The notes under the pieces are model-generated. The model did no database searches. It saw nothing but the letters and a program-made list of their open reading frames with translations, and was not told the DNA's origin. A program made the translations under genes and the position numbers. Positions 12,561 through 25,085 of a DNA stretch of 64,000 nucleotides are shown one piece after another. Origin of the DNA: Augochlora pura (lineage: Eukaryota; Arthropoda; Insecta; Hymenoptera; Halictidae); NCBI RefSeq assembly GCF_028453695.1, contig NC_135781.1:16739640-16803639 (forward strand), read 5' to 3'. The number at the start of each line of letters is the position of its first letter. Positions within the stretch are counted from its first letter, which is position 1.

Positions 12561-13030
12561 AATGGCAGTTTTGGAAGCGAGCAACGGCGTTAATAATTCG
12601 CCGCGACCCGTTTTAACGAGTACAAAGAACGGGAATAACGATATTACCAATAAAATTATTCCCTCGAGCACTGCCCGGTTTCTCATTACCATTCGCAAGC
12701 AGAGTCGTTCCGAAAATCGTTCATTTGATTGCAATCAGATTCATACGTATAATCCGTTGCCGCGGGGATATTAAACAAATTGCACGGAGCGAGCTACTTT
12801 CGCGAGATATTAAAAAAACATATCCTCCGGGGAAAGGAGAAAGTAACACGAAAACGTGAGTTCAGAATCACGGAAACGAACCGGATAACGCGTGACGTCT
12901 CCGTCAGGCGCGGCAACAGAGGAACGTAATTAATGCACATTAACGTTCTCGCACCTTTCGGTGGCGGCTAAATGGCTGTCTTCCTGAAAGAGCCATTGTG
13001 AACAGCGTGCCAGATGCTTCATAATTCGGT
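12561..13030. promoter_or_regulatory. GC-richer block with homeodomain-type cores (candidate regulatory)
   Basis: Contains GTAATTAATGCACATTAACG at about 12926-12945, a close pair of TAAT cores, in CpG-rich flanks. Such cores bind homeodomain proteins in insects. Enhancer function here is inference from motif clustering only. Confidence 0.2.
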
Positions 13031-14050
13031 AATATTCCTTTCTATTTGAACATTTAGTCTTCTGCATAAATAATAGCACATTTTTAATTGCGCGTACTGT
13101 TTTCTGCAATCTGTTTATAAAATAATAAAATAGCGAGACTGCTTAATGTGGGATGATCAATTGCGGTGAATTTGATTTATTTTCGAGTATAATAAATTTA
13201 TATTTATCGAATAAACCAGTAAAATTCCATGAAACATCTTTTTTATTATGACATTTAGTTGCAATCAATTCTCAAGGGGAATTATAAGTAATTCTGCTAT
13301 CAAAGGAATGATTATTGCTTAACGTTCCTTGTAGGTGATCAAATATTATACTTATACAAGTCCACTAATCTTTAATGACTGCCGCTCATTAAGTTCACAC
13401 TTCGCCGAGCAAAGTGAATAGTTTCTCTGGTATCCAACCGGAGTTATAAACCTCGATCATTAATCCGCTCATAGAAGCACAGGTGATGTTCATTCAGGCT
13501 AAATAATATACTGGAAAAGCATAAATATTGTAAAGTGCAGTTTTTGTAAAAAATTATTTCACCCTGTTTATGCAAATATTTTTGTGTAGACTATAGATAA
13601 ACCGTTCAAAAATACTGTTTAAATTGTTAGGCATTTGTTTACTAGTATACATCTATACATATATCTGTGTGAATGTGTCCTTTGGAATCTGATTGTTCTA
13701 AATCGTGATTCTTTTCTAATCTTATTATTATAATAATTTAAACACTTTCGTACAGAATTGTTTGTCAATGAAGTGCCTGGTAAATAATCCGAAAAGTATC
13801 GAGGAAGCCAGTGCATACGAGATCCCACGAGTTTATCTCAAATTATTTATATTTTTTACTTCTTTGTTTGATTCCGACCTGGCCTCAAAATATTGCAACT
13901 ATTTTGAAATTTGAGTGTATACTGTTGTTTTTACTACAATTACAATTTACATGTGGTCACTACTTTTTACAAGTATACTCGTCATAACATTAATTAATGC
14001 TACTTCTTCACGATGAGTATACTCGTCAAACGCAGCTAACTCGTTAATTT
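13031..14050. other. AT-rich stretch, no gene seen
   Basis: AT-rich. Near 13977-14030 the words GTATACTCGTC recur twice within about 50 bases, a minor local duplication. Otherwise nothing recognisable. Confidence 0.5.
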
Positions 14051-14680
14051 CACAATTTCTATATGCGTCGAAGTCTAGCTAAACTCTTATTTCTTTGTCT
14101 CCGCCGTGCTATAGTAAACGACACCAAGAAGAAATATTTTCTGAATCGATAAGAATATTTTGCCTGTTGTTTGCCATCGTTGCACTGGTAAGAATAGATT
14201 AGCGAAACTTTGGTCGAAGTTCCCGGGAAAATATAAAATCGTCTGATCCGAGGAAACCGCGACTGACGCAATCCGAATTTCCAAGGGAAAAGCGATATCG
14301 ATAAGGTCGCCGAGATTGAATTCCAGGAATGCGTAAGCTTATAGTTGGAAACAGGGATGAGTTTTCCAGCGTCAGCCAGCCAAGCGAACGTCGAAAAGTT
14401 CCAGGTCTTGCGCAGCGAATCGGCCGGGATTTCCAACTTTTATCGAGCACCGATTGCTGTCCCGCAGACAATTTTCCTGTCAGCCGGCCCCACGTCGATC
14501 CGTCTATTCTTCCATGGGACTTTAAGAGGCCATCCGGCGTCGTGAGCGGTTGAAAATCGCGCGACGAGCCAGACGAAACGAATTACGCGGCTCCTAGCTG
14601 TCACGTAATCCTTTATATGCCGAATAATTCCAAAGAAAATCTGGCTGTTCAAGTTTCGTCGCGTTTTGTAATATATTTTG
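14051..14680. other. CpG-rich patch with overlapping ORFs on both strands
   Basis: Open frames of 65-125 codons overlap on both strands, the largest at 14436-14059 minus. Translations carry no recognised domain. Confidence 0.45.
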
Positions 14681-14860
14681 CAGACGGCAGATCATCGATA
14701 CCAGTTGCTGGTATTCTACTGACTAATTATTACCTAATTCCTATCAAACATATCGGTTACCAAGATCTTTGAGCAATTCCTAATAATTTTTACTAAATTT
14801 TTATAAGGAGAACACGAAGCCACGATTTGCCTAGCCAGAATTGGCCAAATTTTATTTTAA

Positions 14861-15035
14861 CACTGAACTTCTTCAGGGATACTGCTACGTATGCGTACTT
14901 TTAGTTTCCTTAAAATTATGATTATTCTAAGTGTAAAGGAAATAACCTGACAAAACCTCATGGAGATGGATGATAATTAAAAAAGAAACAATTAAATAGA
15001 TTGTTCCCTACTATAAAAATTCATCCCTGAAGAGG
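14861..15035. mobile_element. TTAA-flanked MITE, 175 bp
   Basis: TTAA at 14857-14860 and 15036-15039 bound inverted ends: CACTGAACTTCTTCAGGGAT on the left, and ATCCCTGAAGAGG on the right, whose complement is CCTCTTCAGGGAT. The interior is AT-rich and non-coding. The TTAA boundaries indicate a piggyBac-type element, but the terminal sequence differs from the CCCTTTGC family, so it is a separate family. Confidence 0.75.
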
Positions 15036-15039
15036 TTAA

Positions 15040-15650
15040 ACGACCGTTCACGAGATATCCAGTGTTTCATTCCATAAGGGAACATGCTTTTAAAAATATC
15101 ATACTCTGCGGAATTACTAATCTTATTTTAAAAACTACCTTTAGAATATATTAGTTATAAGGTTAGTAAATATGTGGATCTTTAATTTTCCATACATATT
15201 CGTTTCTTATTTACAAACGAAAAAATCGCCGGTATTGTAAGCCTACGAGATATAATATGCGGTCATTTAGGTGTCAAATAAAAAATTGTAAATTACAAAT
15301 TAAATTAATATTCTACTTGTAGATAGTTAAATTTTTGATGTGATTAAAAAATCATTGAAATAATTCCACAAATAATGTATTTACTGTTTATGATCTGCCA
15401 ATAAAATGTTCTTTTTATTTAGTTTTTAGAGAAAAACGCGTAATAAATGATTTGTGCTACTCTTTCGCGTGGTTTACATTATACAGTGGATATTTTATAG
15501 ATCAGTTTTACAAACAAAATGCTACTTTTCATTCGAATTATTTGATAGTGTGACGTAAGTGTTACTTATTAAATAACATTTACGCGTTTAAAATTATTAA
15601 TAAATATATAACCGAACTAGTGCCTACTATCGGGAAGCTGTAGTTATTCT
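15040..15650. other. AT-rich stretch, no gene seen
   Basis: AT-rich and without recognisable feature. Confidence 0.5.
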
Positions 15651-17100
15651 ATCACACGTGACGCAATCACTGGGGCTTCCATCTAGCTCCGTAAGAACGA
15701 ATTTCGTAAAGAATATCTAAATCATGTAAAACAGTTTCGCACACTTTTCCTTCTTGTACAACGAGAGAGATAGTTGAAATAGGTGCTCATAACTCTCTCG
15801 GCCGAAAACAATGCTAAAGCTCGATCGAAGAGCGCCGACAAAGTACATTGTACAAGGCCCGACGAGCCTTTACTACAAAAGAAAGGAGTTTCCAAAAAAA
15901 AGAAACACCTAGCATAATTGCGTTCTGGGTGAAAACAGTATTACGTGATGGTCTATATAGCGTGTTCAATTTTGCCGGGGCTATAAATTCCGGCTCCGGA
16001 CCGCAAGATGCAAGCAAGCGTGTACGAGCGAGCAAGCAAGCGCAGATAAAATCGTCGGTGGGCATTGCCTTGACTTGACGGCCCGGTCGATCCAACGCTT
16101 TTTCTTTCGGTGAAAAAACCGCCGAAATTAATCCGGGAACTTTACCCACCGTGACAGCTCGAATGAAACGTTAAACTGCCGGCGCGAACGGAATCGGAAC
16201 GAGAAAGACGCGATTTTCCAAGTTATTTCGTATGCGAGCGTGTCCCCTCATTAGCGGAAGTTTTGGCGCGACCGACGCCGACGTGAAATTATGATCAGCA
16301 TTTGGCTCGCATTCCACCGGAAGACGGTCGAAATATGCCCCGAACGTGCGCGACGCACGCGTAACCGTCACCTTTATGGACCGGTGTCCATTAATCTCTG
16401 TCCCAACGCGGACCCGCTCGTTGTGTTCGAAGAAGAACCGACTGATCGTGCCCGGGTACCCGGTCAATACGATAACAGGATCCTCCTCTGCGAGCCTCTG
16501 TCCAACGAAATTTACGAAGCGTCTCTGTTTGCCGCGCCATCCCTCGAAAACAGCGCGGCCGAAGCCGGGTTTCAAACTTTTCTCCGCGATCGCCGGCCGC
16601 GCTGCGCCGCGCCGCGCCGGGTTAACCTCGTTGTCTAATTGATCAGCTGATTGATCGAGCGTTAAAACTTTCGGAGTTTTCTCATGGAGCTATCACACGC
16701 CGTGGAACAGCCTCGCCCGTTATACTCCGCGGAAGGAAATAAGTCGGGGAAGCGAAGGGAATGCATCAGGCAAGCAAACTTCATTTTCTGGCTGAGTTAT
16801 TGATCCTTGAACTCTGACACGGAAGACTTTTCTGTTCCTTCCGTTCGAATCTAATATCAAGAGGCCTCAACGAATCCGACCACTTTCAAGTTTTCATTGT
16901 TAAATGAATTTTTTTCCCCGGGAATTCTGAAAGTAATGATAGCAATTCTCATCTGCCGCAGAATCAGATTGAAAATCCAATAACTTGGAACTGCAACCTT
17001 AGAAAACGCAATTTATCATGTCCGACCGTTTCGTTTTTCGAATGAAAACTGTTCTTTCATCAAAGTTTTCTTCATCATTCTCTCTCCTTTTCTCGCGTAT
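15651..17100. promoter_or_regulatory. CpG-rich island with palindromic E-box/homeodomain motif (candidate regulatory)
   Basis: A long CpG-rich block. ORFs of 76-134 codons overlap on both strands between 15814 and 16642 without domains. At 16635-16658 the sequence CTAATTGATCAGCTGATTG joins a TAATTG core to a CAGCTG E-box in an ATCAGCTGAT palindrome. The 12-mer CTAATTGATCAG recurs at about 39243 in another island. Regulatory role is inference. Confidence 0.25.
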
Positions 17101-17157
17101 TTATTAACCGCATTGTAAAATGCTTTAGGTAAATATTAAGAAATCGTCACTCACGTA

Positions 17158-18022
17158 CAGTGGCTAAATCTCTTTAGTATTCGCATATTTTTAAAACGGT
17201 ATAACTTCTTTAAAACTGGCCTAAACGACTTGAATTTTTTGGAAGTAGTAAAGGAATTTCTTTTCTGTACAGTTACCATAGTATTATTTTTAATGTTGCT
17301 ATTACAAGGAATGACAAAAGAATTAAAAAATGACGATTCTTCAATCTTTTGTGAAAGTTTATAAAAATTTAAGAAGATGCGCTTTGTAGATTTTGTAATT
17401 TTGAACGGATATTAAAAATTCTGTCAACATCAGTTAACGCAGAGTCAAGCTACAGGTGCTCAAAGATGTCAAAATCTTTAGATTTCTCTCAGCTTTTAAT
17501 CGACGATCGTGGAAAACTTGGATTTCGCTAACCTCCATTGTAACTTATAATTAGAATACAGAATTTACGTATTTATGACAAAAATTAATAGATAAATATA
17601 TTTATTTTAAGAAACTATTGCTTTTATATTCCCTTCCATGCTTTTCAATTTCACTGTTTGCAACACAATCAAATAATTAAAGAAAGAAAGGAATGTCTAA
17701 GTGGTTTATATATCTTGTAATTATTTCAATTATTCAAATCCACAGGCTATTCATAAAAGCATCAACCGATTTTGATGAAATTATCTGCGTGCACATAAAT
17801 TACCAAAATCTACGAAACGTATTTTTTAAATTTTCGTTATTTTTTCAGATGAAACAATTACAAAAACATATTTTTATTTTGTTCCTCGATCCAAATACAG
17901 TAGTAACAAAATTATGCAGCGAACTGATCTCTCCGATATCTCCAAAAATTCAAGTTGTTTCGTCTAGTTTTAAAAAATTGTATTATTTTAAAAGGTGAAC
18001 GAATACTTTGTTTATACGACGT
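17158..18022. mobile_element. Tc1-like inverted-repeat element without coding capacity
   Basis: The left arm starts after TA with CAGTGG (17158), then TTTAGTATTCGCATA and a block reading GGTATAACTTC, CTAAACGACTTGAATTTT. The inverted counterpart of this block lies at 17938-18010 (AAAATTCAAGTTGTTTCGTC, TTTTAAAAGGTGAACGAATAC). CAGTG ends at a TA target are typical of Tc1-family termini. No transposase relic is visible in the roughly 0.7 kb interior. The arm sequence also occurs at 32395 (plus) and 57035-57110 (minus), so it is a dispersed family. The right boundary is approximate. Confidence 0.65.
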
Positions 18023-18560
18023 ATATAAAAGATCTTGGAACGCTGTGAAACCGAAAAGGATCATCCGTCGAATAATTATTGTTCAAGAGGCGCCGGAAAC
18101 TCGAGCTCCTCAAGCTTCGCGAAACAAATCTGACCTAGATTGAAGCGTCGCATAAATCTCAACCGCGGTTTCGTGATAACGATGTTTGCGAAGCCGATCA
18201 AGCGTTCCAACGATTTTTCCGGACCGCTAAAGTAACGATTCGCGCTTGATCGCGTCGCCCCGTCCCGAAAACAAAAAGAGCGGACGCAACGATGGGAACT
18301 TTCACAGACCAAAGTGAATATTCCTTGGTTTATCTGTTTGCATACGCTGACGCTTTTTCTCATTAAGGTTCGTGCAAATCTTTGCAATGTAATAGGATAA
18401 ATAAAGGTCCATTTATACTCACCGACGAAGCGAGTACGAGCCGAACAGATTATTAGTGTTTTATTATCTTCTTCTGAACATGCTAACCCATACCAATAGA
18501 ACAAAATCCAACGCAATCAATTCGCCCGGCCTGTCGGTGAGTATAAATGTACCTTAACAG
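18023..18560. other. CpG-rich patch, no gene recognised
   Basis: A 146-codon open frame (18516-18076, minus) has no recognisable domain and overlaps CpG-rich DNA. I do not call it a gene. Confidence 0.45.
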
Positions 18561-19190
18561 TGTAATAATAGTTTTAAAATAAAACTACTGTTACAGTTCT
18601 AAAATAAGATTATTTTAAAAATAAAGTTCTACTCATGACTCATCTAATGGATTTTAACTATTTTGTATATGCAAAAGCACATCAGAGAGCGTATTCGTCG
18701 AAAAGATCGCTGTCATTATTGGACTGCAGATTTTTAGGCAAAACGAAAATTGTCTGCATTAATTACAAAATACAGTAACTACAGAAACATTTATTTCTCC
18801 CTTAACAATTTCATCGATTTGCAAATACTATAACCATCTTTTTAAATTATATAAGAACAGTGCTTTTACTGTTTTGCGATCGATCCCCTCACACTCGTTA
18901 TCAGTGTATAAGATCAGTTCAATCACTGGTTTCAATTGTTCCTCTTGCAAATGTTTAAAATGCACTCGCGACTATTGGAATATCCGATGTTTAAATTCGT
19001 GGTTAAACAAATGTGTTTCACGTTTCCACTGTTGTAAATACAACTGTATTTAATATGGTTTACTGGTGACGAGAAATCTCCGTCACGAATCGGAGTCGTT
19101 AATCGTAAGTGTACAACAAGTGATAAGAGAAAACGTATAAATAAAATAAAAACATTGGTCAATTATAAGGACAATTCGCAGTTAAATTTG
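18561..19190. other. AT-rich stretch with one dispersed-repeat copy
   Basis: Holds the repeat listed at 18712-18790; otherwise nothing recognisable. Confidence 0.5.
18712..18790 (+). repeat. Dispersed repeat family A (GACTGYRGATTT), copy
   Basis: Contains GGACTGCAGATTTTTAGGCA, AAATTGTCTGCATTAATTAC and ACAGTAACTA. Related copies occur at 24156 (plus), 22306 and 40793 (plus), and 22240-22300 and 22640-22700 (minus). No coding content; probably a terminal or internal part of an old transposon. Confidence 0.55.
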
Positions 19191-19860
19191 GTCGAAAGAT
19201 TACAACAGCAATCGTTTCCGCGACGTTTAAATGCGTAAGAGAGTGGCGATGTGACGAGGCAAAAGGTTAATATCGCCCGAGGTAGAATTGTGCGCAAAGG
19301 ACGTAAGAACGGGTTTAGCGAATGGAAACCCCGTCGATGGAGACGGCACGTCTGTCAGCAACGGATCTTGGAAGGCGTGGTGTTCGCTCACCTGTCTACC
19401 GGTTGGATACGAAATGAATCAAAGAGCTTTGACGCCCTTCGGAACCATGAATAATGCAACGCCGCGATCCAATTTATAACTCGCCGCGGCGTAATATGTG
19501 TTACGCTGTGTTACGTGCGACGCGGCGAACGGGTGTGTGATATGTAGCAGGGCAAAGAAGCCCGGAATATTTCAACGGGCACCGGAACTCCTGAGCACAC
19601 GGTCTGCGTCTGCCTAATTGAATGAATATCGCGCGGCCCAAGTTGCAACCGATCCCTGAGATTTCTGTAGTCAGACCCCCGACCCGCGCCGTCCCCATTC
19701 GCCCCGCTACTTCCCTTTGTCACATCCTTCGTTAACAGGTTTGACACCCTCGACGATGAGACTGATTATGGCGCGGCTTTGTACCAGTTTCGTCGGGTTC
19801 CCCGGGCTCTGTTCGTAACTCGACACTTTTCTACGATGTCCTACACGTTTGGGAAGCTCA
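19191..19860. other. CpG-rich island, no gene recognised
   Basis: Overlapping frames of 63-78 codons on both strands without domains. CpG-rich throughout. Confidence 0.45.
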
Positions 19861-20780
19861 TACCTGAAACAAAATAATGAAAAGGAATTATTTATTTGAA
19901 TCGGAGTATTGAATGTAAGATGCGTAATACATGCAACGAATTTCTATAGTTTCTACGCAGGAAGCTATGTTTTCTTATCTCCAAATCTTGTAAATGTATC
20001 GTTAACTATGTATTTTTAGAATGCAAAGCATATTATTTGAAAACAATTGCAGTTATCAACATTTTCCTTGTATGTTTCCAAACTGCATTAGATTATCACA
20101 AGATATCATTAGATATGTACAAGATTATCTTTATAAATTGCAATTATAAATTAATAATTTCGACCAGTTGTTGTTAATCATAAATTCTTTTAATTTTTCT
20201 ACCGTCTCGAATTTCACCAACCAATTTCCACCATGAATACTATAAAATCCGTAATCCAGTCATCACATATACGTGTATCTAAAACTAATAAAATTTCGAA
20301 AATAATATTTATCAAATTTGTTCACCTTCCGTCCTGTTTCGGTACCGTAAATTATGTTTTGGTATTCTTAACCGTTAAAAAAATAATTTTGCTTACAGGA
20401 AGAATAACATAAAAATACAGTAGCGAAACAAAGTCTATCTGGCGTAGAAAAGATCACCGAAAATGGTCCATGTGGTAGGGAACGTGTTAACACATATTCG
20501 TTTGGTAACTTTTAGCACTACCATTCACAAAATGCTGACATTTTTTGTCACTATCTACAGAAATGATATGGTCTATATAAAAACAATTTTTCAGCGATGG
20601 TTAAAATCATCTGCTTGGTAAAACTTCGAATTTAATTTATATAAGATTGAAAGAATAAGAATCAATTATTTTCTCTAATAGGCAAATGATGAATTTTCGT
20701 CATTCGGTTATTGGTGATTTGTGAAATGACAAATTTTCGTCATGCGTTACAGACAAGACCGCCAGTCTAATCAGAAACGT
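19861..20780. other. AT-rich stretch, no gene seen
   Basis: AT-rich, without a clear repeat. A TTAACACAT at about 20487 resembles the end of the TTAA element at 56235 but has no matching inverted end. Confidence 0.45.
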
Positions 20781-21990
20781 AGCTGGCATTGAAATCATTA
20801 ATTTCCTAGTTCGGGAACGGTGCGGCCAGCGCTAAAACATCAATTGTGCATAGTCAAACACCCCAGGTCATTTAATTGACTGTCTCAGGCGGCGCGATTA
20901 TGAACTGCAGTAACAGCCGACCCGTTCTTTGAAGCTCTGCGCACAGTGGAAGCCGCAACACTCAATTGCATTGTCCGCTCGATTCTGATCGCTTTGGGCT
21001 GCTAGCGATGAACTCAACGATCACGACGGATATCGCCTGTTTTGACCGCTAACCAGCCGAATTGCCGTGAACAGGCTGTCGCTCTAATTAACGTCACAAT
21101 ATTCGTTATCGAGAACGGGGCGCGGAGAACGCGCGAAGCGTTCGAATCCGCGATTATTGTCCGGATTTAATCGGCGTCCATTAGTTTCATAGACGTGACG
21201 CACGAGTTAGCCGCCGGTCAGGGGCGCGAGGGGCGGCCGCGAATACGCTCGTCAACGTAATCATTCAATCTGTTAATTATCTACTTCGGATCCGGTAAAC
21301 TCTTCCGAGTGCCTCGACGCGTCGCGCGCCGTTCCGACTTCTCTGCAGGCTTAACGCGATGAATCGTGATTTAATCGAGCCTACGTCAATGACTGTCCCG
21401 AGGCTGATCCTGACCGATACCTGCGAATTAATAATATCGTCCGGGACGGCTCGGCCGCATTATGCACGCCGTGCAAATGCCACGCGTGCACCGCGGGGAG
21501 AACACGACGCGACGTGGCTGCATGGCAGGCTGACAACGAGCTTCCTCCGGTCCGCGTTGTCTGCCGGACCATGGGTTTTCATGTTTAGATTAGGAGGCTG
21601 CCAGATGCACATCGGCTAATTGTAGACACACGAGACAGCCCGTGATCGTCGGCGTTCTCAGCACCGGTGCTGCTCCCGACAACCGTTGAATCTCGTCGAA
21701 CGTCCGGAATCCGTCACGTCGGAGACTTAACTTCGTGCAATTACTGTTATTCGGGCTTAATGCGATCGTTAGCGACGTTGATTAAAGGTTTCCACCGGCC
21801 AATTACGTCCCGGAATTTGCGGATTATCTAAGACACGGACGTGGATGGCCACTTAAGCGAAAATGAGAGATTAATTTGAAGCGGGCCGATAAGATTGTCA
21901 CCTGAAAAAAGATCCAAAAACGATGGCGGCTCGCGAAATTATGTCCAACACGCTAAGACGCAGTTTACGATGATATTTTAGAATTATCGG
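20781..21990. promoter_or_regulatory. Large CpG-rich island with many TAAT cores (candidate regulatory)
   Basis: About 1.2 kb of CpG-rich sequence carrying repeated homeodomain-type cores (CTCTAATTAACGTC near 21083, CTGTTAATTATC near 21269, GCGAATTAATAATA near 21422) and no convincing exon. The 86-codon frame at 21359-21619 lacks a domain. The combination of absent coding signal and dense TAAT cores is what insect developmental enhancers look like; this is inference. Confidence 0.3.
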
Positions 21991-22087
21991 AACGGTTATT
22001 TATTAACTCTCAGGTGTTTCCACCTTTGTGGTTACTCGTCGATATAGTTCTTCTGTCATTATTTTGTATCTCCATTTCAACCAGTTT

Positions 22088-22400
22088 CATAAATATATAT
22101 TGTTTCCCAAACGTGTCTGCTGCTTAATGGAACACATATTAAACGTACTGTTTTATTTTTAATAATATTCATATTCAATAACATGTATAACTAAACCGCG
22201 ACTTTTATTATAAAAAATAGAAAAAATATTTATGAATCGTTGTGTCTTGCTTTTGATACGGATCATTTTTATTTTGCCTACAAATCCACAGTCTAACAAT
22301 TACTATCAGACTGTGGAATTTATGCATTTATGATAAAAATGGGTGTTGTAATGTTAAAAAGAAGAAAGTGTAAACAAAATAAGGAGTATCGATTCATTAT
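22088..22400. repeat. Local duplicated repeat, uninterrupted copy
   Basis: Starts near TTGTTTCCCAAACGTGTCTG (22100) and includes CTTGCTTTTGATACGGATCA, TACAAATCCACAGTCTAAC and, head to head, ATCAGACTGTGGAATTTATG. The same blocks recur in order about 407 bases downstream, in the copy at 22495-23130. The CCACAGTCT / AGACTGTGG junction is a palindrome, so two family A ends meet here. This copy preserves the empty site of the LTR insertion found in its neighbour. Confidence 0.75.
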
Positions 22401-22494
22401 ATTCATCCTACTATAATTATTGAAGAATAGTAAACATAATCAAAAAATATAGGACTTACTATATACGACTTACTATACCATTGTTATCATTTTC

Positions 22495-23130
22495 GTTCAT
22501 GTATGTTGTTTCCCAAACGTATCTGTTGCTTGCTGAAGGACGGCGTATTTGTTCCAAAAATGAGTAGTTTGAAACAATGTAGAAAATTAAAAGAAATTAG
22601 AAATAATATGTATAAATTGAAACTTATCAGAAATATTAAAAAATGAATGTCCTGCTTTTGATGCAGATCATTGTTACTTTGCATACAAATCCACGGTCTA
22701 AACATTATTATCTGTTGGAGTGTTCAGCGAAATGCACGGAACGTGCGGGCGAGGAAAAGAATTCCTTGACCTGCTATTTATTGCACCTCAAGCATCACCA
22801 TTAGCACTAAAGGGTCTACGAAGAATAGTTCAGTCGATCCAGGCCAGCCTACCGAGGTACTTGCAGCTTCTACAGATTGCCAATTTTCTAGCCGCCATTG
22901 TTTCAATATAGAGTCATAAAGTACAATATTATGTAATGTGTAAATAGTAACAAGTTACAACTGATAGACGTTTACTTCATTGTGGTGGAGTTCGAATAAA
23001 CACGTAATATATAAAGTATTGTTTGATTTCCCAACCCGTCATCCCAACATTATCAGACTATGAAATTTATGCATTTCGTATTGTAATATTATAGAGAAGA
23101 TAATATAAACTATGCAGATTTTACATTATT
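22495..23130. repeat. Local duplicated repeat, copy split by a solo LTR
   Basis: Matches 22088-22400 block by block: TTGTTTCCCAAACGTATCTG (22507), CCTGCTTTTGATGCAGATCA and TACAAATCCACGGTCTAAAC before the insertion; ATCAGACTATGAAATTTATG and TATTGTAATATTATAGAGAA after it. The break is exactly at the solo LTR 22713-23049. Confidence 0.75.
22713..23049 (+). mobile_element. Solo LTR, 337 bp, with 5-bp target duplication
   Basis: Begins TGTTGGAGTG and ends TCCCAACA, with canonical TG...CA and short inverted ends TGTTGG/CCAACA. It is flanked by the direct repeat TTATC (22708-22712 and 23050-23054). A poly(A)-signal-like AATAAA near 22996-23001 fits an LTR read on the plus strand. The same LTR occurs inverted at 27175-27506. 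No internal retrotransposon sequence is adjacent, so it is a solo LTR left by recombination. It sits inside a duplicated repeat whose other copy is uninterrupted. The superfamily (Gypsy or Bel/Pao) cannot be decided from the LTR alone. The 63-codon ORF here is not a gene. Confidence 0.9.
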
Positions 23131-23160
23131 ATACGTTTATACATAACGCTATCTATTATA

Positions 23161-23162
<2 letters not shown>

Positions 23163-23204
<42 letters not shown>
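23163..23204. repeat. (AT)n microsatellite
   Basis: About 21 perfect AT dinucleotides, followed to 23245 by imperfect TATCTATATA repeats. Confidence 0.97.
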
Positions 23205-23206
<2 letters not shown>

Positions 23207-23329
23207 TATTATATATATCTATATATCTATCTATATATATCTATATTATAAATAATTGAGATATCTACTCTCCATAAGTATTTTAATAGATCTATTAACA
23301 AGTCTTTTAACAAAAACCATGAACATCAT

Positions 23330-24080
23330 TATTTCGTTTTTCGTTTTGGAGTTGAAGAATCCGACCGATCGTGATCGGCTAATCGAACGAATCGATTTCA
23401 GGTATCCGAGGAGGAAAACACAATGGCTCGGGCGAGCGTAACGAATTACGATTTTGGTGGGAACGCGAGCACGATGTATATCGTCGATAATCAAAGCTAT
23501 CCCCGCAATCAAACAAGACAAGATCGTAGGGACGCGGAGCGAATCAAGAGGGGCGTGTATCAGAGCCCGCGGTTTAACACATACGAACTTATCAGCTGCG
23601 AGCAGGTGCTACTGCGGTGCAACATTAATGAGATGCATTCTATCTGTTCTATTGCGTGCGCCGCGCCAGTGCATCTCGGCGATCGTTCACCTCTCTATCT
23701 GACCAGTCTGGGATCGTTCCGTCTCGCTTTACCTAGGTAGTCCTGTCGCTTTTGTGTGTCCGTCGATGCACCGATTGACCCGCCTTTTAATTACGAAGCT
23801 TATCAACCGGTCAATAATGGAATGAAATCCATTAGTGTATTGCGACTACGGCCTCGCTTCGTGCCGCAACCATAACACGCTCGCAAATTCAAAGCCAGAG
23901 AAACCGGCCACGTTAAAGATCCCTAACTTTCGGGCGGTGAGGAGGGGGAGGGGGGGGCGAGGGTGGCGGTGCCCGCTAATTAGGAGTCATGCTGTTTGCT
24001 GATCGTGACCAGTCATCGCTCGATAAATGCATAATTGATCGTAAATTTCACCGCATGCGTTGAATGGTAGTGGACGTTGT
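23330..24080. other. CpG-rich island with a G-rich run
   Basis: CpG-rich; ORFs of 61-105 codons overlap without domains. The run near 23938-23970 (GGAGGGGGAGGGGGGGCGAG, then GGGTGG) is strongly G-skewed and could form a G-quadruplex on the plus strand, which is inference from sequence. No exon recognised. Confidence 0.45.
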
Positions 24081-25085
24081 TGCGGTTGCTGTTAGAAAAT
24101 ATACGCGTTATTCGGATACTATATGACTGTTTATTCGAGTATTTATCATTTATTACCAGACTGTGGATTTGCATGCAAAATAAAAATTGTCTGTATCAAT
24201 TGCAAGAAATGGAAACGAAATAACAAGTTCTTTCTTTGAGTTTTAATAAATTCGATATTACAAATATACGTCTTTTTAATCTTTTAATCCTCTTAGTATC
24301 TTGAATCGCAACTAATTGTTTTTCTCGTAAATCCATAGAACCTGCAATTTACATGTTACGTATAGGGAAAGGGGTAGGATTATGAGATAGTGCAGTAATA
24401 TGGGACTGTGCAGAGTTGAGTTATATACTATACAGATATATATTATAGTGAATGAAAAGAACTATTTGCATGATTTTTGCATCGTCTGGTGAAACCTATT
24501 GTCATTTGCCGCCGTTTATTTGTTTGAAGACGTTTTCTATTTCTGACGCGCTTCACTATTTTTTAAAACATGAAAGGAGGCAAGCTAATCTATGTTAATC
24601 ATTGTTTATGAATATTAATAGAACTGTCAGACCATTGTGCCTTTAGTCATGAAATAATGACAAAATGTGAAATGTTGACCAGGTACTATATGAGACATTT
24701 GACTGCTATAACTATACTACCACAGTATAAGCGATGTTGCTGTAACTTTACAATTTTTTAATAAAATCAGTTTTTGAAATCAAAGATCGTATTACTATAC
24801 TACAGAAGTAAAAAGTAGGACAGTTATGGCCAGATACATCAACTTAGTGATAGTTTACGTGTCTTATAAACGATTGAAGAAAGACTTGTGATATCGAGTT
24901 GAAAATTAGTATCGAACAATTGTAGGCTTAGACAAATTTTAATATTACTCTATGTTAGACGTAAATGTAATGTCGAATGGCACTTACTACATACCTCGAC
25001 AAAATTGTTTGACTCAACTAAATCATTAAGAGAAAAAATCCATTCGACTTTCATTTTCATACAGCAAATGTTTGATCTTCCACGA
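24081..25085. other. AT-rich stretch with one dispersed-repeat copy
   Basis: Contains family A at 24156-24225; otherwise nothing recognisable. Confidence 0.5.
24156..24225 (+). repeat. Dispersed repeat family A, copy
   Basis: AGACTGTGGATTTGCATGCA is followed by TAAAAATTGTCTGTATCAAT and GCAAGAAATG. This is the same block order as 18712-18790, and the complement of the arms at 22240-22300 and 22640-22700. Confidence 0.6.

Noticed and set aside
21120..21165. Possible tRNA T-loop (GCGTTCGAATCCGCG)
   Set aside because: The T-arm-like word stands alone: no matching acceptor stem, D-arm box or anticodon arm upstream.
22720..22911. 63-codon ORF
   Set aside because: Lies inside a solo LTR bounded by a target duplication and is not open in the second LTR copy.
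23163..23260. AT-rich tract as a possible replication origin or attachment site
   Set aside because: A simple (AT)n/TATC microsatellite explains it fully.
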